Shown: positions 13,042-25,207 of the stretch, one piece after another
How the letters are laid out: each line of letters starts with the position of its first letter
Position numbering within the stretch: position 1 is the stretch's first letter
Assembly: GCA_030620095.1 (NCBI GenBank)
Contig: JAUTXW010004493.1
Span: forward strand, 1 to 64,000
From: Kuschelorhynchus macadamiae
Taxonomy: Eukaryota > Arthropoda > Insecta > Coleoptera > Curculionidae
Direction of reading: 5' to 3'
Length of the DNA stretch: 64,000 nucleotides
Notes under the pieces: generated by a model
Told to the model about the DNA's origin: nothing
Seen by the model: only the letters and a program-made list of their open reading frames with translations
The model's database searches: none
Made by a program: the position numbers and the translations under genes

Positions 13042-13640
13042 TTATTTTTTCAATCCAAAACCGTTCGTCTAACGAAAAAAAGTCAAGAGGTTCTTTTTGT
13101 TAGCAACTAATAAGTGATTACGAAAATGATTTTTATTTTGACAAAAAGCAGTGGCGTGCCATTTTTTAATAAAATAAAATAATATTTTGATCAATATCAA
13201 TGGTTCAAAAAAGGTAGATGATAAATTATTTTCATTAAATTATAGAGAAATTTATCCCCTTTTAAAATATGTAAAAATGAATATACCATTACATTTGTTT
13301 TTTTTTTTGAAAAAAACTAAAAAATATGCTACTAATTCAGTTAACGCCATCTAGCGACGCCAGCAAAAGTCAAAAATTCAAAACCAAATAAGCGTTTTGT
13401 AGTGCAAATTATGCTCTTTCATATGAGCCTAAGTTTGCTAAAATCGGTCATAAGAAACGGGAGACATCTTGGTTTGTTTGAAAAAACAATTGAACTTCCC
13501 CCAACGCTTTTTATTTTGATATATAGAACAAAACATTTTAGACAAAAAGTGTAGGGAAATGGTCACTAAATATGAAAATGATATCATCGATATATTTTCA
13601 TTAGGAAAATTCTATAAAAACCCCATTTTTCTACTTGGTG
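13042..13640 (-). repeat. Right terminal inverted repeat, proximal part
   Basis: Reverse complement of the inner part of the left arm. It is interrupted at 13640 by the P-like insertion; the remaining 155 bp continue at 24778. Confidence 0.88.
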
Positions 13641-14132
13641 TACAGTGACTTTATACAGAGACAGTGGCGACAATAGGGTAACCAATTTTTGATTGGTTCT
13701 CCGCGTCACGTGGTCCTGGCGGCCATATTGCTGCAAAAATCGATTTGTTTACTTTTTGCCTAAATGGGTTTCTTATGAGGTTTTTTGTTTTAGTGTATTA
13801 TTTTATTAGTTTTTGTGATTATTAAAACGAATATCGATAGAAACAATAACTTCTAAGCCATTGGCCATATGAATAAATGTTTTTAAGCCTGGTTCACCTG
13901 CTTTTCGCTTGTAATCAGTGTTTGTGATAAATTTGTAAATGAAGGATTGCAAATTTTAGTATTGTCTAGAACAGTATTTGAAAAAAGTGTTTTCGGAACC
14001 CATATTTAAGGTATGTTCAATTTAAACATAGATTTAGTTATGCCAAGATAAGAGATTTTCCTTAAGCTGAAGAAATAGGGAACAAAAATCATAACCTAAT
14101 TTAATAGTTTACTCTAAGAAAAGTAAAATTCT

Positions 14133-14716
14133 CAGTCTTCCGGTTCGTCTCGTCGAATGCAGACCTCTGTGTTGTTAACATAAGTGGTGCCACGTGTTCG
14201 GTTTTGCTGCTTTATTTCGGGGGGAAACGGGAGACTCAACCGCTCAGGTGGAAACTTACGACCCCGCTAGAAAGGGAGCATACGCTGTGAACGTGTGAGG
14301 CCTAGTTGTTCCTGCATTCTATCCCGTTCGTCTGCCGCAGTTCTACATAGAATATTAGCGTAACGGCCGCTACGTGGCGGGAGTGGGAGGGGTAAGGGGA
14401 TAGCTTGAAAGAAAGGGTCATCTCGTGATATCAGTAGTACTCTCAAGGGGCACCTAGTGGAAGCCTAGATGCATTTCAAAAATTTAAAGAGGAATTATTA
14501 AAGTATTTGAAAGATTCGGGGTATTCGGGAGCCTAGAGCTCGCCATCCGGATATCCTACCGATAACGCCTCCAAACTGGACCAAGGTGCAGGGTCGACTT
14601 CGAGGGTCGCCGATTTAACGACTCTGAGCCCCGGACGGAGGGCAATCTGGCGACTGCCTCGTAGCAAAGCCAATAAGTCCTGTTATGTAACAGGCTAAAC
14701 AGGAATGAAGAAGAAG
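14133..14716 (+). mobile_element. Retroposon with GAA tail (family D), 584 bp, inside the P-like element
   Basis: Flanked by an exact 12-bp duplication aagtaaaattct at 14121-14132 and 14717-14728, and ending in aatgaagaag repeats, as in target-primed retrotransposition. It has no open frame of note; it is either a SINE or the 3' end of a truncated LINE. Two other copies are at 33795-34430 (+) and 35235-35825 (-). Confidence 0.75.
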
Positions 14717-15104
14717 AAGTAAAATTCTGCACATTATGACATTATTATGTTTTGGTTTTAGTTTACTGTAAAAGCCAATTTTTTGTATGTCTAGTATGTT
14801 TTACTTCAGTCAGCACCCCAATTTGAGGTAGAAGCATTCAAAGATAACTTAAAACATACAGATACTTGGTCTTTTTTAATAAAAAAAAAGTGTTTGATTT
14901 AATAAAAATGACATACTTTTATTTCTTTTTTTTTATGTAGGCAGAATTTTTTTATATCCAAGGACATCGTGTGTTTTCTACCCAAAACCTAAGTTAAAAT
15001 TAAAGTTGTTTTAGAAGTATATTATAATTCCTCATATGTATTTTCCCAAAAGCAGCATAGTTTTACCAACTGTTTGTTTTTTAGAGTTAACTAACACATT
15101 AAAA

Positions 15105-18100
15105 ATGCCTGGTTGTGCAGCAGTAAACTGCAGTAATTCTGCAAAAAAAGGATTTTTAATGAAACGCTTTCCAAGAGACCAAGCGAGGAGGAAAGAATGG
15201 ACCATTAGAATGAGAAGAGACAAATGGACACCAACGGATTATTCATATCTATGTGAGGTATGTTTTTTCACATAGTTATGTAAATGGGAATTTTTTATTT
15301 TGATTCTTCCTTGACCAATTTAATTTGTTTTAAGGTTCACTTCGCTCCTGATATGTGGGAGAAGCCACGTGTAGATGGTAAAAGAATTTTGAAGGCCAAT
15401 GCTGTACCTACAGTTTTTTCATTTACAACACCAAAAGGCAAAAGAAAAGCTCCATTTCAAAGGAATGTTGTTTCCCCCAAGAAGTGCAAACTTGAAGAGA
15501 AGCTTTTGTATAGTAAGTACTCATGCCTTATTTATATTTGTTGATTTATTTTCTACATTATAAATTATTCCACATTCTAATAACTCTTAACATATTTTAG
15601 ACAAAAAAGTTAATCTTAAATCACTAGTTGGTTGGTTTTTAATATGCAATAAGTTTACTCCAACAATACTAATAAAAATAACAATAATAAATAAAGAAAT
15701 TGAATGATTAAGAGTATAGGGGAATTGTTTCAAAAATAATAATAATAATCATCAAATACATTGGGAATTAAATGAGATGGGCAATTGTTTGGAAATGCAC
15801 TATGTAGTTTTGTAACATTAAAAATATTTTCTCCTTTTAGGTGAAGTGGCAGATTTGGACGAGGACCTCCCAAAGTCAGTTGTAGATTTTGGAGATCTCC
15901 CAGCAAGTCAGCAGTCATTGTCTTCAAACACTACTGTAAGTGAAGTGGAGGCTGGAATTTCACCACCTTTGCCTCTAGAAATACCTAATAAACAGATGCT
16001 AGAGTTGCAGATGAAACTAAAACGATACGAAAAGCTGTATGTGAAGGAGAAACGTAAGTCAGTGCATTACAAGAAGGTACTAAGGAATACAAGAAAAAAG
16101 CTGAAGAAAGTAGAAACAGAATCGAATGTCCCTCATTGTGAATTGCTAGATGAGCTCTTTAACAAAGACCAAATATGTGCTTTAAAAAAGAAGAGACTAA
16201 TGAAAAGTACTAAATTTATGAAGTGGAGAAAAGATACTGTTACAAAGTGTTTGAGATTAAAATTTAGTTGTGGTAGTAATGGTTACACTGAGTTATTAAG
16301 ACAAGGATATCCTTTACCTTCGATAAGAACACTGCAGAGAAGACTTCAAACTTTAAAGTTTGATTCAGGTGTTCTGCATGAAGTTTTTTTATTTTTAAAA
16401 TTAAAAGTAGATTCTTTTTCACCATATGAGAAAGATTGTGCCTTAGTTTTAGATGAAATGGCCATTACTCCAGGGAAAACCTATGATACATCCTTAAATA
16501 AATACTTCGGAGAAGTTACACTTCCTGAGCATTCAGGTCTAGCTACACATGTTTTAGTATTTATGCTGGCTGGTATTAATAGCCGGTGGAAACAAGTTGT
16601 AGCATATTACTTTACCAGTGACTCTGTAAATGGAGCTGTATTTAAGAGTAAAATAATTAATTTATTTAAAAAAGCTGACGAACTTGAACTAAATATTTTA
16701 AGTATTACTTCAGACATGGGTCCTTGTAACCAAGCTTTATGGCGAGAATGGGACATTAGAGCAGGTAAATATTCCACAATTAAATGTCATATTGAACATC
16801 CATTAAATCCATATAAGAATGTATATGTTTTCGCAGATGTGCCTCATTTATTCAAAAATATTAAATCAATGCTGATAACCAATAAAATTATAGAGATACC
16901 TAATAATATTGTAGAAAAGTATGGATTACCTACCAACAAAATTATGTCCAGCCACATCTTAGAGGTAATAGAACATCAAAAAGATCATTTTTTTAAACTC
17001 GCTCCAAAATTGTCAGAAGAAGATTTGGTACCATCACATTTCTCAAAAATGAAAGTGTCGACTTCAACAAATGTTGTAAGCCACTGTGTAAGCAGCACTC
17101 TTAAGTTTCTCGCTGAAGAGCTTAACAGGCCAGAATATTTGACCACAGCATGGTTTTTGGCTCAAGTGGAAAAATGGTTTTATTTGATGACTTCGAGACA
17201 TCCATCTTGTGCACTGAGCAAATTAAACAAACAAGTCTATGATACAAGTATTCAATTTTTGCAAGAATTCATTAACATATTTACAAATATCGAAGTAGGT
17301 GATAAAAAAAGTTGGAAACCATGTCAAACCGGTGTTCTTATTTCTACCCAATCCATGTTACAACTCCAGTCTGATTTATTAGAAAAAAAAGGATATCAGT
17401 TCATTTTAACAAGCCAATTTTCTCAAGATTGCCTTGAAAATTTATTTTGTGTAATGCGAAGCAAGCAGTTAATACCTAATGCAGTACAAGTTAAAAATAA
17501 CCTAAAACTAATCTGTGTATCACAGTACTTAAAGGACACTAGTTCCATATAATGAAGATGATCGCGAATTTATATCAGGATTTTTAGATTGTTTGGAGGG
17601 TCAAACAACAGTATATGATGAAGTCATTCTTCCCGATGAAATTGAAACTCCAGTATTTAATTTAAATTTTAGTGAGTTAAATTCTCTGTATAATATATCT
17701 GGTTATATTTTGAAAAGTATTGTTAAAATTTCAAAAACATGTGCAAATTGTGTAAGTGCCGCAGGATCAAAAAACCCTATTTACAAAAAATTTACCAAAT
17801 TTAGTTTAATTAAGAGATTTAAGGAACAATCTTTATTTTTTACAACAGAACTAGTTTTTTATTTTTTTCTAGAGATGGAATGTCTTTTTAGAAAATATTT
17901 TGATGTTATTTCGCAACAAAATATTAATTTAAAAAATTTTTATTGCACAAAATTAATGGATTTAGATTTAGACTTACCAAATTGTCACAATCTTAAAAGT
18001 AAGATTATAAAAAGATTTATTGTATTTAGACTAAAGATTAATTCAAAGAAATATAAAAAATCCTCAAAAAAACATAGCAGTAAGTCGGTGGCTGGTAACT

Positions 18101-18108
18101 TATTGTAA
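15105..18108 (+). pseudogene. P-element/THAP9-type transposase of element 1 (one frameshift)
   Basis: Exons 15105-15257, 15335-15512 and 15841-17552 join in frame through GT/AG introns. Residues 1-90 form a THAP domain: MPGCAAVNCSN (C-x4-C), a FPRD core, YLCEVHF (C-x2-H, formed across the first intron) and NAVPTVF. A coiled coil follows (QMLELQMKLKRYEKL to RKKLKKVE). The RNase H-like catalytic region shows LVLDEMAITPG (D), ILSITSDMGPCNQ (D), FADVPHLFKNIK and SQDCLENLFCVMRS (E). Near 17540-17555 one extra base brings the stop TAA; the reading resumes in another frame (NEDDREFISGFLDCLEG) and continues to 18108, so the protein is truncated by about 185 residues. P-type transposases bind the terminal repeats through THAP and cut and paste the element in the nucleus; this copy is probably inactive. 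Confidence 0.88.
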
Positions 18109-19890
18109 TGTGCATAAACTATTTTTTTACAATGTTAGATTTAACTGATATATTTTTTGAATGTTAACGATATATATTAATACAATCATTTTTATTATAA
18201 AAATTTGTCAACTTTCGATTTAGATTTACCAGGTCGTCACATACTTAAACATAGTCATCAGACCCATAACATCAAGACAAGGTTTAAAAATCATTTTCAT
18301 AGTCCTCTGAATAAAATGACAGGTGCTTCTATGTGATGAGTGAAAATCATTACAGTGGATTGCTAGACAATGTGAAATACATAAATTCTAAAAGGTTTAA
18401 ATAAGTCATAGGTTCTTTTTAATAAATCTATAAATTTTTAAAGTTGTATTAAGGCATTCTTCCGTTCCCTGTTATTTTGCTAGTAATCTGTAGTTTGGAT
18501 TATCAATGTATAGTGCTTTGATCTGTTAAAACTATATAATGTATAAAATTAGCTCTAAGCACATAAGACTAGTATTAATACCTGTTAATGTTAATTAGTA
18601 TTAGTGGATCATCTGTATAAAATTTTGTATATTTTTTATTTAATAAATATCTTTAAAAAGGTATAGTATTAAAATAAATATTTAGAATAATCACTATGGC
18701 TTTTATTGATCTTTAATATTTTCTAATTTTATTATATTTACCTACATAATCAGTATTAAGGTCATTATTGAGTGCTGCTACTTGTGAGTAACTGATGCTT
18801 TTGTTACCTGCTTTGTTACTTGCCGCTTACAGTCTAGTACTACATTCAGAAGTGTATCCAACTTGTGACCTAGGTGACAAGGTGGATACGGTAGTACGGT
18901 ACTTCTTATTAACTAAAACATCTATGTAGCTATCGACTTTTATTTATTACTCAAACTCAACATATTTATTTAGTTACTTTAACAGAAACAGACTATATAC
19001 CTAAAACTATCTTAAGAGTCTAACAAATTTCTGACATAAGTAGGTATGATACAGCTTCTTGAAGCACCGTGAACTTGGTAAAGTCATTAGTATTGCTAAT
19101 TATAAACCTATACATCCTGCAGACTCTCTCTTAGCGGTATCATCAGCTTGAAAATTAAATGTCAATTCAGGGTCAACGATTACACCTAGGTATTTATCTT
19201 AATACTCTGTTTTTCCAAAAATATAATTGGATTTGATTTTCCAGCTTACAAGAGACAACACATTTTACACAACACAATTTAAATGGCTCCTTTAAAACTT
19301 TTTTAAATCTAATTACGACACAACACCACCAAATTTAAACACTCAGTGTGGAAACTGGAAAGTGACTGATAACTAATATTTTGAAAGTGGTTTTATTTAT
19401 TAAACTGAATTTATGCCACCAAAAAATTTTGCTTCCTTGCTCTGCCAAGTTGAAACTGAACTTAACTCAAGCTCTTTTTAAATTTAAGAACATGTGGCAA
19501 TTTAACATTAACATAATTTGACGGTAGGGTAGCAAACTAGCAAAACTTTTCATAAACAAGCATTTTGCAATTCACACAGTATTTTCAATATTTGCAATAA
19601 AAATTGATACAATAATAATAACATGACACATAACCTCACATTTACAGGTGGCCCTGACAGAATTTGTCAGTGTAAAGGCGGGAAATTTAAATTTCGATTT
19701 TTTTTTGTGGGCCATATATCTCTTTCTAATCTAAAATTGATTAAAAATTTAATAATTAACCATTTAGCTGATCCAATTTTTTCATATTAATGTGTTAAAC
19801 TTGATTAATTCAGTCATATTTTGCGAAAAACTATCGATAATATGTGTGCGCCCATTTAAACCTTCAGAAATTTAGCAGCAATATGGCGGA
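18109..19890. other. 3' noncoding part of P-like element 1
   Basis: AT-rich, no open frame. Contains an imperfect hairpin at about 18830-18906 and a short palindrome ctgacagaatttgtcag near 19655. The last 40 bp match the inverted left subterminal region of the element. Confidence 0.6.
18830..18906. repeat. Imperfect hairpin
   Basis: agtactac ... gtatccaacttgtgac is followed within a few bases by gtgacaaggtggatac ... gtagtacggtact, an inverted repeat of about 30 bp with a few mismatches. It may be an internal structural or binding element of the transposon; its role is unknown. Confidence 0.5.
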
Positions 19891-19950
19891 TGGGCTCTAT
19901 TGTCGCCACCATTGACATATTATACTAGGAGGATGGACTGGGCCAACTGC
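19868..19950. other. Fusion junction of the two P-like elements
   Basis: At 19902-19909 the octamer gtcgccac serves both as the inverted subterminal octamer of element 1 and as the join to element 2, whose own copy would read gtggcgac. The outer about 20-23 bp of both terminal repeats (tacagtgactttatacag and its inverse) are missing here although they are present at 13641 and 24769. Confidence 0.75.
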
Positions 19951-20130
19951 CCAATAATCAATGACTTCGAAGTGGGAGAGAGAAATGTTGAGAGAGATAG
20001 CGCGAGTCGTGGCAAAAAATCTTTCGTTTGCCCGCCAAATCACTTGTTGTTTGTGTTATTCGTGCTTTTACATGCGCTTTTGTATTGTAAATCATTTATT
20101 ATTGTTATTTTGTGGCATATTTGTATTAAA

Positions 20131-23100
20131 ATGAGATCGTGTTCTGCTGTTAATTGTACTACAAGAGCGAAAAAAGGCGAGAAAATAAAATTTCACAGGT
20201 AAATAGTTTTATATAGGTTAGGTATTAAAAGCAATATTAATAACATTATTTAACAGTCCGAAAATAAAATAACTGTAGGTACTTGTATAATAATTACAAC
20301 TCATGCTCTTTAATGATGTTTTTTAGATTTCCAAAAGATGATAACTTAAAAAAGTTATGGGTACATGCTGTTAGAAGGAATAATTATAATCCAGGCAGTA
20401 CAGCTGTTATTTGTGAAAATCATTTTAGAGAGGATGACTATGAGGTCAATGTTCATGGAAATCGGGTATTAAAAAAGCAAGCAATTCCATCACAATTTGA
20501 TTTTCCTGCTCATTTAATCAAAGTTATCAGGAAGCGTAAACCCATTACAAGAAGAGTTAATGTAAACCAAGGTAAGGGTGACTGTAATTAATAATTGATG
20601 ATTATTCTGCTGATAAAATAAGACACCCTCTAAGTAATATAATGTTATAATATAAAAACATATATCACTTTAAAACAAATATTTAATAATATTCATAAAG
20701 TTTAAATATAAATATACATTTTTAGGAAATGCTGTTGCAGGATGCAGTACTAACGTACTTCCTGAAGTAGACCCTATGGAAGTTGATTTAGTGCCAGAAG
20801 TTAATAATGGGCCTGAAGATAAAGTAATTAATATACCCAATGAAATAAAATCATCTTCCAGTGTAGAAAAAAAACCTTTTGTGAGGTAAGGAATATGTAC
20901 AATTGCTTAATAAGGCATTGTTCATTATAGAGATAAGATCGCAAGTTTAATTGGCTGTAATAAAAACTCTCCCTATAATGCTCAAATTCACTTATTTATA
21001 ACAGTAGTAAGTTGTTGACAAAAATCTGTAGGTATTTTCTATTTTTAGAAATAGACGGGATCCAATAGTCTTTGGGGATTTCCAGGAAAGTGATTTAGAG
21101 TTTCAAGAAAAGAGGAAGAAATTTTGGAAAATTGCTAATCAAACTGTTTCTAGATATAAAAAAATGAATAAATATTACCAGAGTAAAATCAGTCGACTAA
21201 AACAAAAAATAAAGAATCTAAATGCACTATTGGATGAATTAACAAGAAGTAAAAAATTGTCATCAGACCAGTCATTTATATTAAAGGTTGATAATTAATT
21301 TTATAGTAGATATTGCATGATTTTTGTATGTTGTAGGTTGAACTTAACAGACTATTTTTTTTTGTGGAGGTATTTATAAATTTTCATAACTTTTTTCAAA
21401 ATAACTAACTTTTTTAGGAAAGTATTCCAGGTACCATCAAGGAAATATTGTTTAGACAGTTAAAAAAAGGTGTATGTGCTAAATATACTCCAGAATTAAG
21501 GTCATTTGCTCTGACTCTGAATTTTTATTCGTCATCAGCATATGACTATGTACGTCGTATATTTGGTATTAAGTCTTTGCCACATCCTAGAACCCTGTCC
21601 AAATGGTATAGTAGTATTGACGGGTCACCAGGATATAGTTCTCAAGCACTAAATGCTATTAAAAATAAAGTTCGGCTAGAAGAACAAAAGGGCAAGAAAT
21701 TGGTGGCTGGTTTAATGATTGATGAAATGTCCATTAGAGAGCATGTTCAGTGGACAGGAAGTAGACATGTTGGGTATATAAACTTTGGTACAGGTTTACA
21801 GGAAAGCGATATTTTACCAAGAGCTAAAAATGTACTGGTTTTTATGGTGGTTGGGTACAATTGCAGATGGAAAGTGCCAGTGGCTTATTTTTTAATAAAT
21901 TCATTATCTGGTGATGAAAAGGCAAACTTGGTAATAGGTTGTCTTCAACAACTTGGAGACACTGGAATTTCCATCAAGAGTTTGACTTTTGATGGATGTG
22001 CTTCAAATATAGCTATGTCCCATATATTAGGGGCTAACTTGCACTTTCCGAACATAAAACCTTATTTTTTAAACCCTATCAATAAAGAAACAATATATAT
22101 TATTCTTGATGCTTGCCATATGGTAAAGTTAATTCGTAATGCTTTGGGTGACTGGGGACAGCTACAGGATGGCGAGGGCAGAATAATTAAATGGGCACTG
22201 TTTGGTGAGTTAGTTAATTTACAGAATGAGTCTGGCCTTCACTGTGCCACAAGAATACGCTCTAGGCATATCCAGTATTCTAAAGAAAAAATGAAAGTAA
22301 AACTTGCTGTCCAAACATTTAGCTTAAGTGTGGCAGACGCGTTAGAGTACTGTGACAAGGATTTAAATATACAAGCATTTCAAGAAAGTGAAGGAACAGT
22401 CGAGTTTTGTAAAAATATTAACAACATTTTTGACTTGTTGAACACTCGAAATGCTTATAGTAAACTCTCATATAAAAGACCACTTTTTAAAGGAAGTGAA
22501 AACTTCTTAAAAAATTCTATTGATCATTTTGTGAACTATTTAAGCACTTTAAAAGGACCTACAGGAGAAAATATTTTAATTAGTAACAGGAAAACTGGTT
22601 TTCTTGGCTTAATTGTATGCTTATTAAGTCTACAAGGAATTTTTAATGACTTGGTAAAAACAGATATTTTACAGTTTCTTCTATCATACAAATTAAGCCA
22701 AGATAACTTGGAAATGTTTTTCTCTGCTGTACGACGAAGGGGTGGCTTTTCAAATAACCCAACGGCATGGCAGTTTGAAAATGCCTTTAAACGCCTATTA
22801 GTACATAGCGAAATAATTTCCCCAGACAGTTCCAATTGTTTATCCCAGGATAATACATCCATTTTAAATATTAGTGTAAATTATAAGAATAATACTTTAG
22901 ATACTCTAGAAGAAAATTTTGAATTATCTGAAGAAATTAATAACAGTTTTATTTCTAATTTCAACAACATTACTAATTGTATATATTTAAATGATGTTAC
23001 AGAATATATTGCAGGATTTGTATCTAGAAAACTTGTAAGAACTTTAAACTATAATGTGTGTGCTTCTTCAGTAACGAATAATGTCTCATGGTCAATGTTA

Positions 23101-23451
23101 CTTAATAAAAAAAACAGGGGGGGGCTTTGCAAGCCGTCTAAAGATGTTGTAAAGATTTGCCTTGTTGCTGAAAGTATAATAAGAACACAGCAAAATTTTA
23201 CAACATCTAATTTAATTTTAAAATTAATCTGTTTGGCTTTAAGACAGCTAAATGTAACACAGTTATTTACATCTTTGTCAGAGCATTGCTTGGAGCAAGA
23301 TCCTCTAGATGGGCATGTTTTACAGCTAATACGGCTAATATTAAAACACTACTTTACAATAAGAGTTCATCATATAAATTCAACAAACAATGAAATAAAT
23401 AATAGGATAAGACACAAGCTAACAAAAACAATAATTTTTAGTCACCAATAG
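20131..23451 (+). CDS. P-element/THAP9-type transposase of element 2, open after splicing
   Basis: Five exons fit without a stop: 20131-20198, 20327-20571, 20726-20885, 21049-21286 and 21418-23451, all GT/AG, phases matching at each junction, about 914 residues. Residues 1-85 are a THAP domain: MRSCSAVNCTTRAKKG (C-x4-C), FPKDDNLKKLW, VICENHF (C-x2-H) and QAIPSQF. A lysine-rich coiled coil follows (KKMNKYYQSKISRLKQKIK). The catalytic RNase H-like fold shows GLMIDEMSI (D), LTFDGCASN (D), LDACHMVKLIRN and LSQDNLEMFFSAVRRRGG (E). The length and layout resemble THAP9 and the Drosophila P transposase. Its intron positions differ from those of the neighbour at 15105, so the two are separate families rather than a recent duplication. 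Whether it is active is unknown. Confidence 0.9.
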
Positions 23452-24769
23452 TTTATTTTTAAATTTTGTCTACAAATATACTTCATTTCTGTGTGTCCTC
23501 TCATTTCAAAGTAACAAGAAACACTCTTTAATTCAAATTCAAAAATAGTTTATTTGTCACATATCAACATGTATAGCATTTTACATAGTTTCCTAATACA
23601 AAACTTACATGACAAAAAGGGTCAGCCTCTCGATTATGAATAACCGTTAGCAATTACACCCAGCGGACTCAGTGCAGTTGTGAGGTGCCCTACATTGATC
23701 GATTTAATATTAAAATTACTAGATATATCAGTATTTCGAATATTTAAACTAAACATTTTCAACATCTTTAAATATGTTAAATGTTCTAGCCCATATAATC
23801 CTAAATTGAAATAAAAAATTACACCATAAGGTAAAGCCGATGGTAAAGCAGCAGCTAACAGTTTAAATGTGCATAGGGTTACTTATAAGTAAGCCAATTA
23901 AAGACGGGGTCACAGGTAAAAAGTTTAGCTAGTAAAGATATCATGACTCGAAAAAAAAAACACTAGCTCTATGATGCCCATATACCTAAGTTATGTCCAG
24001 ACATGTAAAAAATCTAAAGAAATCAAGTAATTATAACACCATGTTATCACACACTACAGTATGAAGTTTGGGACTGAGATTAGATATTTTGACCCCAGTA
24101 ATTGTAAGGGTAATATTTTTCGACTTATAACCTTACATTCATGTGTAATGTAATAAAAATTGATTTTTTTTTAAATGGTTGTTTTTATTATCTTCATCCT
24201 TCCCTTTATTTAGCATATAATAAAACATAGGTACACTATCCACATCATTTTTTTATTTAGCAATGATTACAAACTTTAACAATATGTTTTCTAAAATCCT
24301 TTAAAGAGTGCTTTAAGCACTGGTAAGTACTCAGAATATTTTTAACTTAAGTGAGTGTTTATCTAAACTAATCTAATAGCCAAATTACTTTAATTTCACT
24401 AATTTAAGCAGTCAACAAATCTCATGACTCAAACTCTCAATAACGATATTTCATTCTTAATTATATGCAAATGCACCTTAACGCGTTTTATAAATGTATT
24501 GGTATTTTTTATATTCCTTAGATTATCAGGCAATTTATTAAATTCCACCGATGATTGCACTATTTAACAAAATATTGTTTAAAACACCCCGTCTTCTACT
24601 TCGTACGTATACTTTCTCCGCATTTTCTGCCACACCTATCTCCATCTCTCTCTCGGTTCTCTCTTTCTAGTCTCTTCCACATTTTAATACACGTCGTTTA
24701 TTGCTAGTGGGCCAGTCCATCGTAGTATAATACGTCAATGGTCGCCACTGTCTGTATAAAGTCACTGTA
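23452..24769. other. 3' noncoding end of P-like element 2
   Basis: AT-rich with no gene. A block near 23525-23590 (caaaaatagtttatttgtcac) looks like the 3' end of a decayed LINE. The last 60 bp are the right terminal and subterminal inverted repeat. Confidence 0.5.
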
Positions 24770-24777
24770 ACTTGGTG

Positions 24778-24932
24778 TTGGTTGTTACGTCCTCTAGCGG
24801 ACATTTGACAAACTCGAAAATAATTTTCAGCAATTTCTCTTGGCGACTTTTATTACGATTTTTTTTTCTCAAATCTATACGACCAATATCTTATGAGATA
24901 TGGACGTTCGCTACCCACAACTGATCACCCTG
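24778..24932 (-). repeat. Right terminal inverted repeat of the Tc1/mariner-like element, distal part
   Basis: Inverse of 10792-10950, beginning just after the acttggtg duplication and ending at the caccctg tip before TA (24933-24934). Confidence 0.88.
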
Positions 24933-25207
24933 TACTATACACCGTGTAAAATTTTAAAAGGGCGTGGGACACATAAATTTTCAGTTTTCGAAGATTATTA
25001 AAATACTAGCCTTCGCTATCTGCATTGCCATATTTCTCACTAATCTAGACTTTTAGAGGCATGTGCAACATCAAAACAAATAACATAACCATTCTTTAAT
25101 CGTTTTGACGTTTCCTAGTTTGTTTTTTCCTGGGCTGATGTGGAACATCCAATATTTACAAAGAAAAATTCAATTTTCTAATTAATTTTCACGAAAAATA
25201 ATTGGAA

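Larger units (their letters stand above)
13641..24769. mobile_element. Compound P-superfamily transposon (two THAP transposase genes), 11,129 bp
   Basis: The 8 bp acttggtg precede it (13633-13640) and follow it (24770-24777); 8-bp duplications are typical of P and hAT elements. Terminal repeats: left tacagtgactttatacagag followed by acagtggcgac; right end is its inverse apart from a 2-base indel (about 30 bp). Two transposase genes lie inside, in the same orientation: 15105-18108 (broken) and 20131-23451 (open). At 19868-19950 the right subterminal sequence of element 1 (ggctctattgtcgccac, with the atatggcgg block matching 13733 region) runs directly into the left subterminal sequence of element 2 (cattgacatattatactagg, matching inverted 24706-24740). 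The outer tips belong one to each element. Confidence 0.87.
10792..24932. mobile_element. Tc1/mariner-like element with about 750-bp TIRs, split by a P-like insertion
   Basis: The left end starts cagggtgatcagtt after TA (10790-10791). The right end finishes aactgatcaccctg at 24932 followed by TA. The left repeat arm runs 10792-11549. The right arm runs 13042-13640 and, after the insertion, 24778-24932, giving inverted repeats of about 750 bp that match almost throughout. Without the insertion the element is about 3.0 kb. It carries one damaged transposase on the minus strand. The TA duplication, tip and D-rich catalytic blocks place it in the IS630/Tc1/mariner superfamily. Confidence 0.88.

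Noticed and set aside
22536..22862. 108-codon minus-strand open frame
   Set aside because: Antisense shadow of the P-type transposase exon.
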